Source: Candidatus Gottesmanbacteria bacterium
GTDB lineage: Bacteria; Patescibacteriota; Microgenomatia; 2-02-FULL-39-11
Assembly: GCA_016218275.1 (NCBI GenBank)
Contig: JACREK010000023.1
Span: forward strand, 1-6,747
DNA: 6,747 nt
Direction: 5' to 3'
Shown one piece after another: positions 1 through 4,812 of this stretch. Made by a program: the position numbers and the translations under genes. Under the pieces are notes generated by a model. That model was given only the letters and a program-made list of their open reading frames with translations. It ran no database searches and was not told the origin of the DNA. Positions within the stretch are counted from its first letter, which is position 1. Each line of letters opens with the position of its first letter.

Positions 1-1494
1 ACCAAACATCTGATGAAAAGTTCTTTTATGGTGGATTTTATCTACAGATATTTTCCCATTCTGAATTTCCCCCACCGACAATATAGCGTTTTCTCCAGTG
101 AGGAGCTGGCGACCATCTTTCACTTTCCCAATAAAACGGTAGAAACTCCCCATATCAATTGGGTAACCAGCAAACGTGCCCCAGCTCCCGCCAATACACC
201 AACATCGGGTCTATATTTTGGCAAAAGTGTTTATCGGGGACTTTCCCGTCAGATTTATATGCAGCTTGATGACAGGAGGCGCCATGTCTATATCATCGGA
301 AAAACCGGGGTAGGAAAGAGTGTTCTTTTGAAAGATATGATTTTGCAGGATATAAAAGCGGGACATGGGGTGGCGGCGATTGATCCTCATGGTGATTTAG
401 TTGAAGGAATCTTACCCCTTATTCCGCCGGAGCGGGCTGAGGATGTAATTTATTTTGATCCCTCCGATAATGAAAGGCCGATGGGACTGAATATGCTTGA
501 GGCATATACTGAAGACCAAAAACACTTTATAGTCACTTCCATAATTGGGCTAATGTATAAACTTTATGATCCAATGAAGACAGGCATTATCGGTCCGCGT
601 TTTGAGCACGCCATAAGAAATGCCATGTTGACTGTGATGGTTGAACCGGGAGCATCTTTTGTGGAAGTGGTAAGAGTTTTGACAGATGCGTCTTTTGTAC
701 AAGAATTATTGCCTAAAGTGCAGGATCCAATAGTTCGGCGTTATTGGACAGATCAGATTGCCCAGACTTCTGACTTCCATAAGTCGGAAGTTTTGGATTA
801 TATCGTCTCCAAATTCGGCCGGTTTGTTACCAATAAAACAATGAGAAATATCATTGGCCAATCTAAAAGCGCCTTTGATTTCCGCAAAGTGATGGATGAA
901 GGAAAGATTCTTCTGGTTAATCTTGCCAAAGGAAAGCTGGGAGAAGAGAACTCCAGTTTCCTGGGTCTTATCCTTGTTCCTAAAATTTTGGTGGCAGCAA
1001 TGAGTAGAGTTGATACGCCAGAGGAGAAACGCAGGGACTTTTTCCTCTATGTTGACGAGTTTCAAAACTTTGCCACTCCTGATTTTGCCCAGATTCTTTC
1101 CGAAGCCCGGAAATTCAGATTAAATTTATGTGTTGCCAACCAATTTATCGGACAGATGGAAGAGGAAGTCAAAAATGCTGTTTTTGGAAACGTAGGTACG
1201 CTGGTTGCTTTTCGGGTAGGAGTAACCGATGCAAATTATCTGCAGCACTGGTATACTCCGGTTTTTACTGAAAGCGATCTTATAAATGTAGATGTCTATA
1301 ATGCCTATGTGAATACTATTGTGGGGAACAAACCCGTGCCGCCTTTTTCGGTGGATATGAGGAAAGATATGTCAGCACAAAAGAAAATGGAGAACTCCAA
1401 AGTGGCAGAAGCAATTCTTTCTCTTTCCCGACTAAAATATGGTCGACCTCGGGAATTAGTGGAAGCGGAGATATCACAGAGAGCGAAGTTATAA
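1..1494 (+). CDS. VirD4/TraD-like DNA-translocating ATPase, 5'-truncated by the window edge
   Basis: The reading frame is open from base 1, so the Met codon at 13 is probably internal and the N-terminal part is outside the window. Numbered from that Met, a Walker A motif GKTGVGKS lies at residues 96-103, a following strand IDPHGDLVE at 123-131, a Walker B segment FLYVDEFQNF around 344-353 with the Asp-Glu pair at 348-349, and ANQFIGQM near 375-382, as expected for a hexameric RecA-like pump. This arrangement is that of DUF87/TraM-recognition ATPases related to the coupling proteins VirD4 and TraD, which push DNA or protein through a membrane channel. In candidate-phyla bacteria such proteins are usually about 700-850 residues with an N-terminal membrane part; no membrane segment is visible here. 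The substrate is unknown, since no relaxase or other type IV secretion gene is in view. The stop is TAA; the next gene starts 16 bases later on the same strand. Confidence 0.88.
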   Translation, partial: TKHLMKSSFMVDFIYRYFPILNFPHRQYSVFSSEELATIFHFPNKTVETPHINWVTSKRAPAPANTPTSGLYFGKSVYRGLSRQIYMQLDDRRRHVYIIGKTGVGKSVLLKDMILQDIKAGHGVAAIDPHGDLVEGILPLIPPERAEDVIYFDPSDNERPMGLNMLEAYTEDQKHFIVTSIIGLMYKLYDPMKTGIIGPRFEHAIRNAMLTVMVEPGASFVEVVRVLTDASFVQELLPKVQDPIVRRYWTDQIAQTSDFHKSEVLDYIVSKFGRFVTNKTMRNIIGQSKSAFDFRKVMDEGKILLVNLAKGKLGEENSSFLGLILVPKILVAAMSRVDTPEEKRRDFFLYVDEFQNFATPDFAQILSEARKFRLNLCVANQFIGQMEEEVKNAVFGNVGTLVAFRVGVTDANYLQHWYTPVFTESDLINVDVYNAYVNTIVGNKPVPPFSVDMRKDMSAQKKMENSKVAEAILSLSRLKYGRPRELVEAEISQRAKL

Positions 1495-1501
1495 GAAAGA
1501 G

Positions 1502-1541
1502 GTATCAAAGGTGATAGAAGTATCAAAAGTATCAAAAGCTA
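1502..1541 (+). repeat. Left 40-bp inverted arm made of 9-bp units
   Basis: Four consecutive 9-bp units can be read: GTATCAAAG, GTGATAGAA, GTATCAAAA, GTATCAAAA, followed by GCTA. Without gaps, the arm matches the reverse complement of 1901-1940 at 32 of 40 positions. The inner 13 bases (1529-1541) pair perfectly with 1901-1913, and most mismatches sit in the second unit. That divergent unit supplies the GTG start codon of the enclosed gene. Confidence 0.85.
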
Positions 1542-1903
1542 GAGATAAACGAGAAAAGGGATACCATAAACTTCTACTTTGGCAACGATTCAAAGAATTT
1601 ATCAAGCTAGTTTACTTTCTTACAGAGAAACTACCTAAGGATGAGGAATTTGGATTAAAACCTCAAATGAAGAGAGCAATTGTTTCCGTAATTTCTAATT
1701 TTGTTGAAGGATATTTAAAAACTAGTATGAAAGAGAAGATAAGGTTTAATGAAATTGCTAAAACATCACTTCAGGAGCTTGAAGCTCAAGGAGAAATTTG
1801 TTTGATTTTAGGTTATTGGACAATGGACGATTATGATAGATTTGATGAAAAACGTGGAGAAGTTGCTTATTTATTATTTCGGTATACTGCTCAAATTAAG
1901 TAG
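1511..1903 (+). CDS. Four-helix-bundle protein (23S rRNA intervening-sequence family)
   Basis: The 130-residue protein has the family pattern: GYHKLLLWQRFKEF near residues 17-30, LTEKLPKDEEFGLKPQMKRA near 37-56, VSVISNFVEGY near 58-68, then RFNEIAKTSLQELEAQ and a last helix ending in LLFRYTAQIK. The family (TIGR02436-like, also related to the Avd accessory protein of diversity-generating retroelements) folds as a four-helix bundle that often forms pentamers. Its cellular job is unknown; nucleic-acid binding has been proposed. GTG at 1511 is the only start codon in frame before the conserved GYHKLL, and an AGAGG at 1498-1502 sits 8 bases upstream. The first residues (IEVSKVSKA) are therefore encoded by the repeat arm. 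The gene follows the ATPase gene closely and may be co-transcribed with it. Pairing of the two arms in the mRNA would enclose the whole coding region and could limit ribosome access. Confidence 0.85.
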   Translation: MIEVSKVSKARDKREKGYHKLLLWQRFKEFIKLVYFLTEKLPKDEEFGLKPQMKRAIVSVISNFVEGYLKTSMKEKIRFNEIAKTSLQELEAQGEICLILGYWTMDDYDRFDEKRGEVAYLLFRYTAQIK

Positions 1904-1940
1904 CTTTTGATACCTCTGATACATTTCCTTCCTTTGATAC
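1901..1940 (+). repeat. Right 40-bp inverted arm made of 9-bp units
   Basis: Read on the minus strand, this arm has units GTATCAAAG (1932-1940), GAAGGAAAT (1923-1931), GTATCAGAG (1914-1922) and GTATCAAAA (1905-1913), then GCTA. The first three bases are the stop codon of the four-helix-bundle gene. The arm ends 7 bases before the tRNA -10 box, so the region where a -35 would sit is inside the arm. Confidence 0.85.
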
Positions 1941-1943
1941 TTT

Positions 1944-1952
1944 TGGTATAAT
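1944..1952 (+). promoter_or_regulatory. Extended -10 promoter of the UAU tRNA
   Basis: TGGTATAAT is a perfect -10 box (1947-1952) with the TGn extension. No good -35 is present at 16-18 bases, where the repeat arm lies. Initiation near 1959 would leave a leader of about 3 bases before the tRNA at 1962. Confidence 0.55.
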
Positions 1953-1961
1953 TCCAATACC

Positions 1962-2033
1962 GGACGCGTAGCTCAGTGGTAGAGCGTTTCTCTTATAAAG
2001 AAAAGGTCCTTGGTTCGATCCCAAGCGCGTCCA
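1962..2033 (+). tRNA. tRNA-Ile, anticodon UAU
   Basis: A full cloverleaf can be drawn. The acceptor stem GGACGCG/CGCGTCC has 7 perfect pairs, the D-arm is GCTC-AGTGGTA-GAGC, the anticodon stem is TTTCT/AGAAA around the loop CTTATAA, the variable loop is AGGTC, and the T-arm is CTTGG-TTCGATC-CCAAG. The discriminator is A and CCA is not encoded. The anticodon at 1994-1996 is UAU, which reads the isoleucine codon AUA. Most bacteria instead read AUA with a CAU tRNA whose C34 is converted to lysidine by TilS, so a UAU gene is unusual. A37 is compatible with t6A modification. It has its own extended -10 promoter just upstream. Confidence 0.92.
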
Positions 2034-2091
2034 CAACTACTAAATCCAAGCATCTTCACAGAATAGCTCCTGTAGGGAAATAGACTTGAGG

Positions 2092-2400
2092 TTAGAGAGG
2101 TGGTTCTTCTTCATTTAAACCACTATCATCTGTGTCTACAAACAGATCATGCATTTCTTCATTAAAGTCATCAAATGGGATGCCAAGTCGGGCTGCAGTG
2201 GTGTTGACGTCTGTATCGAAAGCCGCTTTGGCTTTGGGATACTCGTCAGGTTTATCAACTGCCGTTAATCCCACGTTTATCATCGCATGTATCAATCGTC
2301 GTATTTCTTTGCGGCATTCTGGTGTGTTGGGATTATTCATACAGGGGGGGCGAGTACAATATTTATCTGTTACTGGACAGAGAACGCGTTCAGCAGGCAT
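2092..2400 (-). CDS. Small cysteine-containing protein of unknown function, downstream of xer
   Basis: I do not recognise this 102-residue protein. Its first third carries four cysteines at residues 8, 15, 20 and 29 (spacing C-x6-C-x4-C-x8-C) in a Pro/Asn-rich context, which could bind a metal, though the spacing is not that of a standard zinc ribbon. A helical stretch (RKEIRRLIHAMINVGL, 30-45) follows, and the C-terminus is acidic (DDSGLNEEEPPL). No signal peptide or membrane segment is seen. The ATG lies 2 bases after the xer stop codon, with a good Shine-Dalgarno GAGGAG inside the end of xer, so the two genes form an operon from the promoter at 3280-3308. That placement and ribosome site are the main reasons to call it real. 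A role related to recombination is only a guess from position. Confidence 0.72.
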   Translation of the reverse strand: MPAERVLCPVTDKYCTRPPCMNNPNTPECRKEIRRLIHAMINVGLTAVDKPDEYPKAKAAFDTDVNTTAARLGIPFDDFNEEMHDLFVDTDDSGLNEEEPPL

Positions 2401-2402
2401 AC

Positions 2403-3272
2403 TTACAGCTCCTCGAGTTTGACGTTAGCAGTTGCTTTTTCCTTCACCAAATCCAGATATTTTTCCGTGGTGGCAAGGCGCTTGTGGCCTACCAATTGGC
2501 TAATAACAGTAAGTGGAGTGCCTGAAGACAGATGGTGCGCAATGAAGGTATGTCTAAGATCATTGACCTTGGCATTTTCGATACCAGCAATCTTAAAATA
2601 CCGATCAATCGTAGTTCTTATATTTCTTACCAGAAGTGGTCTTCCTGTCTTTGTGACAAAAAGTGAAACGCCATTGGTTTTTGGTCTTATAGAGAGCCAT
2701 TTATCCAAGGCCACTTTCGCGGCTTTATTGACAGGAATAGTTCGCTCCGGATGACTTTCGGCAGGTCTGATGGTAAGTTCTTTTTCACTGATATCTTCAA
2801 GTTTAAGAGCCGCCAACTCACCAATCCTTATACCTGTTTGCAGGAAAAGCTCAACTATGGCATGAGTGCGGATATCAGAGCGGCAGGCATCCCGAAGAGC
2901 CCGATATTCCATTTTGGAAAGAATCCGGGGCGGTTTTGTCTCATATTTGGGGTGACTGATTTCTGCGGCGGGATTAACGGTAATAAAATTCTGATTTTTC
3001 AAAAACCGATAGAAAGTCTTTATGGAATTGATTTTGCGGGATAATGATTTTGGGGTATAGCCATCTGCAGAGAGTTTTTTCAGAAATCCCTCAAGATCTG
3101 CTTTTTCCACTTCAGTTATGGCTTTTTTACCCATAGCAGAGAGGAAGGCAACTAACTGCTCAATGTCCTTGCTGTATGCTAAAATGGTAGCATGAGCCCG
3201 CCTATTATCGGTAAGATATTTAACGAATTGTTCCCGGGCAGAGGCAAGATTTGCGGTTTTATCAGAATTCAT
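2403..3272 (-). CDS. xerC/D-like: XerC/XerD-like tyrosine recombinase with altered catalytic residues
   Basis: The 289-residue protein has the Xer layout: an N-terminal SAM-like core-binding domain (about 8-100, with TILAYSKDIEQL and SLSRKINSIKTFYRFL) and a C-terminal catalytic domain. Counting from the ATG at 3272, the first catalytic Arg is R149 in TGIRIGELAAL, the second is R240 in NDLRHTF, the late His is H263 in LVGHKR and the nucleophile is Y272 in TTEKYL. Two usual residues differ: the His three positions before the second Arg is Asn (N237), and the hairpin where Xer proteins carry a Lys reads PAESHPER without one. Xer enzymes resolve chromosome dimers at dif, and relatives serve mobile elements; no dif-like site was recognised here. 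A longer frame begins at a TTG at 3308, but that TTG is the -35 box itself, so the ATG at 3272 is preferred. The mRNA would then be nearly leaderless. Confidence 0.9.
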   Translation of the reverse strand: MNSDKTANLASAREQFVKYLTDNRRAHATILAYSKDIEQLVAFLSAMGKKAITEVEKADLEGFLKKLSADGYTPKSLSRKINSIKTFYRFLKNQNFITVNPAAEISHPKYETKPPRILSKMEYRALRDACRSDIRTHAIVELFLQTGIRIGELAALKLEDISEKELTIRPAESHPERTIPVNKAAKVALDKWLSIRPKTNGVSLFVTKTGRPLLVRNIRTTIDRYFKIAGIENAKVNDLRHTFIAHHLSSGTPLTVISQLVGHKRLATTEKYLDLVKEKATANVKLEEL

Positions 3273-3279
3273 GGAGCCT

Positions 3280-3308
3280 ATAATACAACTTGAAAGGTTT
3301 TTTGTCAA
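3280..3308 (-). promoter_or_regulatory. Sigma-70-type promoter of the xer operon
   Basis: On the minus strand a perfect -35 TTGACA (3303-3308) is followed by a 17-base spacer and a -10 TATTAT (3280-3285). The ATG of xer is 7 bases past the -10 box, so transcription should begin at or within a base of the start codon. The same bases contain TATAAT on the plus strand (3279-3284), a possible divergent -10 for the ftsB-like gene, but no good -35 accompanies it. Confidence 0.8.
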
Positions 3309-3317
3309 ATATAACTT

Positions 3318-3662
3318 ATGTGGCGCAATAAATTAGTTACATGGCTACTTTTAGTATTGGTGGTGATGCTCTCTATAAATGTGGCACGATCATGGGTAAA
3401 GATTTCGCAGAGAGCTGAGATTATCAGCCTCACTCAAGACAGACTGCAGCAGGCGAAAGATCAAAACGAGAGTCTAAAAAGAAAGTTGGCAGAAGTAGAA
3501 AGCCAGGAATATATTGAACGTGAAGCGCGGAATAAATTAAATAAAGGAAGGGAAGGAGAAATTGTTCTGATACTTCCTTCTGTTTCACCAATTGCCGAGC
3601 CTTCACCTACACCTATTGATACCTCTGCCAACTGGCAGAAATGGGTGAGATTGTTTTTGTAG
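3318..3662 (+). CDS. ftsB-like: FtsB/DivIC-family septum formation initiator
   Basis: The 114-residue protein has a short cytoplasmic N-terminus (MWRNK), one membrane helix at about residues 6-23 (LVTWLLLVLVVMLSINVA), a coiled coil at about 28-65 and the family signature YIEREARNKLNKGREGEIVLILP at about 65-87. A Pro/Ser/Thr-rich tail with a final tryptophan-containing segment follows. FtsB/DivIC proteins are bitopic divisome components that bind FtsL and FtsQ (DivIB) through the outer coiled coil and help to activate septal wall synthesis. Length and topology are normal. It diverges from xer with 45 bases between the two starts. No convincing Shine-Dalgarno is present next to the ATG; a GAAAGG lies about 20 bases upstream, too far to be a usual site. 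It converges with the tRNA on the other strand across a folded segment. Confidence 0.87.
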   Translation: MWRNKLVTWLLLVLVVMLSINVARSWVKISQRAEIISLTQDRLQQAKDQNESLKRKLAEVESQEYIEREARNKLNKGREGEIVLILPSVSPIAEPSPTPIDTSANWQKWVRLFL

Positions 3663-3671
3663 GTGTTTACA

Positions 3672-3740
3672 CTAAAAATTTGAAGCCACAAAGCTTAGCT
3701 TTGTGAATCCGCCATATGGCGAATTACTTCAAATTTTCAG
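3672..3740. repeat. Three-way-junction inverted-repeat structure between ftsB and a tRNA
   Basis: An outer stem pairs 3672-3685 with 3727-3740 (13 of 14 pairs, the inner 11 perfect). Inside it are two hairpins: CACAAAGC/GCTTTGTG with loop TTA (3687-3705) and the perfect 12-bp palindrome CGCCATATGGCG (3710-3721). The segment starts 9 bases after the ftsB stop and ends exactly at the 3' end of the minus-strand tRNA. It may terminate both converging transcripts, though the U-run on either strand is short. Alternatively it is a small repetitive element: the second hairpin resembles the palindrome at 6234-6249. Confidence 0.7.
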
Positions 3741-3813
3741 TGCCAGGGGAGAGGATCGAACTCTCGACCTACAGTTTATGATACTGCCGCTGCTACCACT
3801 GAGCTACCCTGGC
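3741..3813 (-). tRNA. tRNA with anticodon CAU, probably elongator tRNA-Met
   Basis: Read on the minus strand, the acceptor GCCAGGG/CCCTGGC is perfect, the anticodon stem GCAGT/ACTGT has one G-U pair around the loop ATCATAA, the variable loop is AGGTC and the T-arm is GAGAG-TTCGATC-CTCTC. The discriminator is A and CCA is not encoded. The anticodon is at 3778-3780. G1-C72 pairing argues against initiator tRNA. A CAU tRNA could also be the lysidine-modified Ile2, but a UAU tRNA-Ile is present nearby, so Met is preferred. The D-arm (GCTC-AGTGGTA-GCAGC) is irregular: it has one extra base, giving a 3-pair stem or a bulged C. The 5' half overlaps the end of the helix-turn-helix gene. Confidence 0.85.
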
Positions 3814-4498
3814 TCAACTTATTGTGATTATAATATAAACCTTCAATCAAACCAAGAATACGATAATATATATCAGCAGGTTTTGCTATTTTAACAGTCA
3901 ATGTACCATAATGTTCGTTGTAATTTGGATACACTTTTTTGTTTTTTACTTTCTTAAAACTAGTCTTTGTAAATTGATTTAGTGGTATACCTGTAATCTC
4001 TGACCAGTATTTTTTTACGATTACTTCTCTTTGAGTGTGTATCTGGTTTATGCCTACGTAACAGCCTAATCTTGATAATGGTATTTTAAAGTACAACTTT
4101 AACCAAGAAATCATTAATTGGATAAGTTTTGGGTCAGAGTTGCAAAAAGATATTCTTCTCTGTTTTTTTGTTCCTTCTGCCCAATATATAGCTAAACCTG
4201 TAGCAAAAAATTCACCATGGTTTATATTCGAAAAATATTTTTTCCCCTTCTCAATCTCATCCTGTATTCGCTTCAATCGTCTGTTTTTCTGTATAAGCGC
4301 GCTTTTGAGACGACCTCTATCTGCACCAACTATTGTATGTTTTTGTAATTTTTCAAGTTGTTCAACAGTAAGAATAATATCTCTTACCCAAAGACTTACA
4401 CTACTTTTAGAGACTTGTAATCTAGCTGCTATCTTATTAACGCTTACTCCCTTTTTACGTAACTCTCGTGCTATTATTCGTTGGTGATATTTAGCCAT
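3776..4498 (-). CDS. Helix-turn-helix protein with C-terminal domain of possible homing-endonuclease kind
   Basis: The 240-residue protein starts with a clear helix-turn-helix (RELRKKGVSVNKIAARLQVSKSSVSLWVRD, about 11-40), then a basic helical linker and a conserved domain at about 95-222. That domain contains FATGLAIYWAEGTKK, FCNSDPKLIQLMISWLK, KKYWSEITGIPLNQF and a final YYRILGLIEGL. I recall similar proteins scattered in Microgenomates genomes without a fixed role. The two-part alpha/beta pattern reminds me of LAGLIDADG-type endonucleases, but no canonical LAGLIDADG motif is visible. The domain seems complete at LIEGL; the remaining residues include about 12 (229-240) encoded by the 5' half of the CAU tRNA, and the TAA stop is within the tRNA anticodon loop. 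The tRNA promoter also lies inside the coding end. The gene has a strong promoter at 4533-4561 but no obvious Shine-Dalgarno. It may be a DNA-binding selfish gene. Confidence 0.72.
   Translation of the reverse strand: MAKYHQRIIARELRKKGVSVNKIAARLQVSKSSVSLWVRDIILTVEQLEKLQKHTIVGADRGRLKSALIQKNRRLKRIQDEIEKGKKYFSNINHGEFFATGLAIYWAEGTKKQRRISFCNSDPKLIQLMISWLKLYFKIPLSRLGCYVGINQIHTQREVIVKKYWSEITGIPLNQFTKTSFKKVKNKKVYPNYNEHYGTLTVKIAKPADIYYRILGLIEGLYYNHNKLSQGSSVVAAAVS
3827..3855 (-). promoter_or_regulatory. Promoter of the CAU tRNA, inside the 3' end of the upstream gene
   Basis: On the minus strand, TTGGTT (3850-3855), a 17-base spacer and a perfect TATAAT (3827-3832) are followed by about 13 bases to the tRNA 5' end, giving a leader of about 7 bases. 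The promoter lies in the codons for the GLIEGLYYNHNK segment of the helix-turn-helix protein. Confidence 0.6.
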
Positions 4499-4532
4499 AT
4501 TTAAACTTACAATAATGTAAAGTACTAAATAT

Positions 4533-4561
4533 ATATTAGTGGTTCGTTATAAGTTTGTCAA
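4533..4561 (-). promoter_or_regulatory. Sigma-70-type promoter of the helix-turn-helix gene
   Basis: On the minus strand a perfect TTGACA (4556-4561), a 17-base spacer and TAATAT (4533-4538) lie upstream of the ATG at 4498. The leader would be about 28 bases. The -35 overlaps the point where the plus-strand gene remnant begins. Confidence 0.75.
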
Positions 4562-4627
4562 TTGGAAAAACAGAAAATTCCTATAAATACTCCGACTGGA
4601 ATAACATTACCCGTGTATCCCCAATAA
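4553..4627 (+). pseudogene. Possible 3' remnant of a lost gene, ending at a terminator
   Basis: One plus-strand frame reads EKQKIPINTPTGITLPVYPQ and stops at TAA (4625-4627), immediately before and overlapping a strong hairpin terminator. The frame is closed upstream by TAA at 4550-4552. A natural-looking protein tail joined to a terminator, with no gene body in front, suggests the end of a gene whose upstream part was replaced by the helix-turn-helix gene. At about 24 codons, chance cannot be excluded, and I cannot name the parent protein. Confidence 0.3.
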
Positions 4628-4655
4628 AAAAGCCCGAAAATATTTCGGGCTTTTT
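4627..4655. terminator. Bidirectional Rho-independent terminator
   Basis: A 13-bp perfect stem (4627-4639 with 4643-4655) has a GC core GCCCG/CGGGC, a 3-base loop ATA and flanking A5/T5 runs, so it can work on both strands. It has no complete gene ending into it on either side: the helix-turn-helix gene reads away from it, and only the putative gene remnant leads in. It may insulate the ATPase/STAS cassette downstream. Confidence 0.88.
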
Positions 4656-4661
4656 CACTCT

Positions 4662-4689
4662 TGTTGCGGAGCCTGGAAGAAATCAGAAC
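4662..4689 (+). repeat. Copy A of the TGTTGCGG-N5-GGAAGA intergenic repeat
   Basis: TGTTGCGG, then AGCCT, then GGAAGAAATCAGAAC. The outer 8 and 15 bases are identical to copy B (6209-6271), and the first 19 bases match copy C (6600-6618) at 17 positions. It lies 7 bases after the terminator, on the left side of the ATPase/STAS cassette. Confidence 0.7.
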
Positions 4690-4739
4690 CTACTTTTTGG
4701 CCACGAATGAGGTTGTTTTTATCCTGAGTTGAATCAGTA

Positions 4740-4768
4740 TTTACAAATTTAAATAATCATATTAGAAT
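4740..4768 (+). promoter_or_regulatory. Promoter of the GHKL ATPase/STAS operon
   Basis: TTTACA (4740-4745), a 17-base spacer and TAGAAT (4763-4768) match the sigma-70 consensus well. The transcript would have an unusually long leader of about 108 bases, which contains the hairpin at 4813-4840. Confidence 0.55.
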
Positions 4769-4812
4769 AAGGATAAATTCCTCTGTCGGACGTGATTTTA
4801 GCCAATTTACGT

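Larger units (their letters stand above)
1502..1940 (+). mobile_element. Putative inverted-repeat-bounded four-helix-bundle module
   Basis: A single gene is almost exactly enclosed by 40-bp imperfect inverted arms. The left arm contains the start codon and the right arm begins at the stop codon TAG. In 23S rRNA of several bacteria, intervening sequences have the same design (complementary ends around a gene for this protein family), but this copy is not inside rRNA. It lies between an ATPase gene and a tRNA promoter. Mobility is inferred from the architecture only: no transposase is encoded and no clear target-site duplication was found outside the arms. It could also be a stable regulatory structure. 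Confidence 0.45.

Noticed and set aside
1502..1537. CRISPR or microsatellite reading of the tandem 9-bp units
   Set aside because: The units are contiguous and too short for repeat-spacer structure, and there are no cas genes. The inverted arrangement around a gene is the informative feature.
1511..1903. Avd protein of a diversity-generating retroelement
   Set aside because: The fold family is shared, but no reverse transcriptase and no template/variable repeat pair are found in the window.
1962..2033. Integration site (att) at the UAU tRNA
   Set aside because: No duplicate of the tRNA 3' end was found in the window, and the recombinase downstream is convergent and Xer-like with its own small operon, not an obvious island integrase.
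2287..2754. Plus-strand frame of 155 codons
   Set aside because: It lies wholly opposite the xer gene and the small gene after it, which have family motifs, a promoter and a ribosome site; this frame has none.
3273..3308. TTG start giving a 301-residue recombinase
   Set aside because: The TTG is part of the perfect -35 box and lies upstream of the -10, so it would not be in the transcript. The ATG at 3272 retains the complete core domain.
3703..3894. Plus-strand frame of 63 codons containing RGEDRTLDLQ
   Set aside because: It is the antisense reading of a tRNA plus the 3' end of the helix-turn-helix gene. Frames of this kind are typical artefacts over tRNA genes.
4140..4487. Plus-strand frame of 115 codons
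   Set aside because: It is opposite the helix-turn-helix gene and has low-complexity hydrophobic content, with no promoter or ribosome site.
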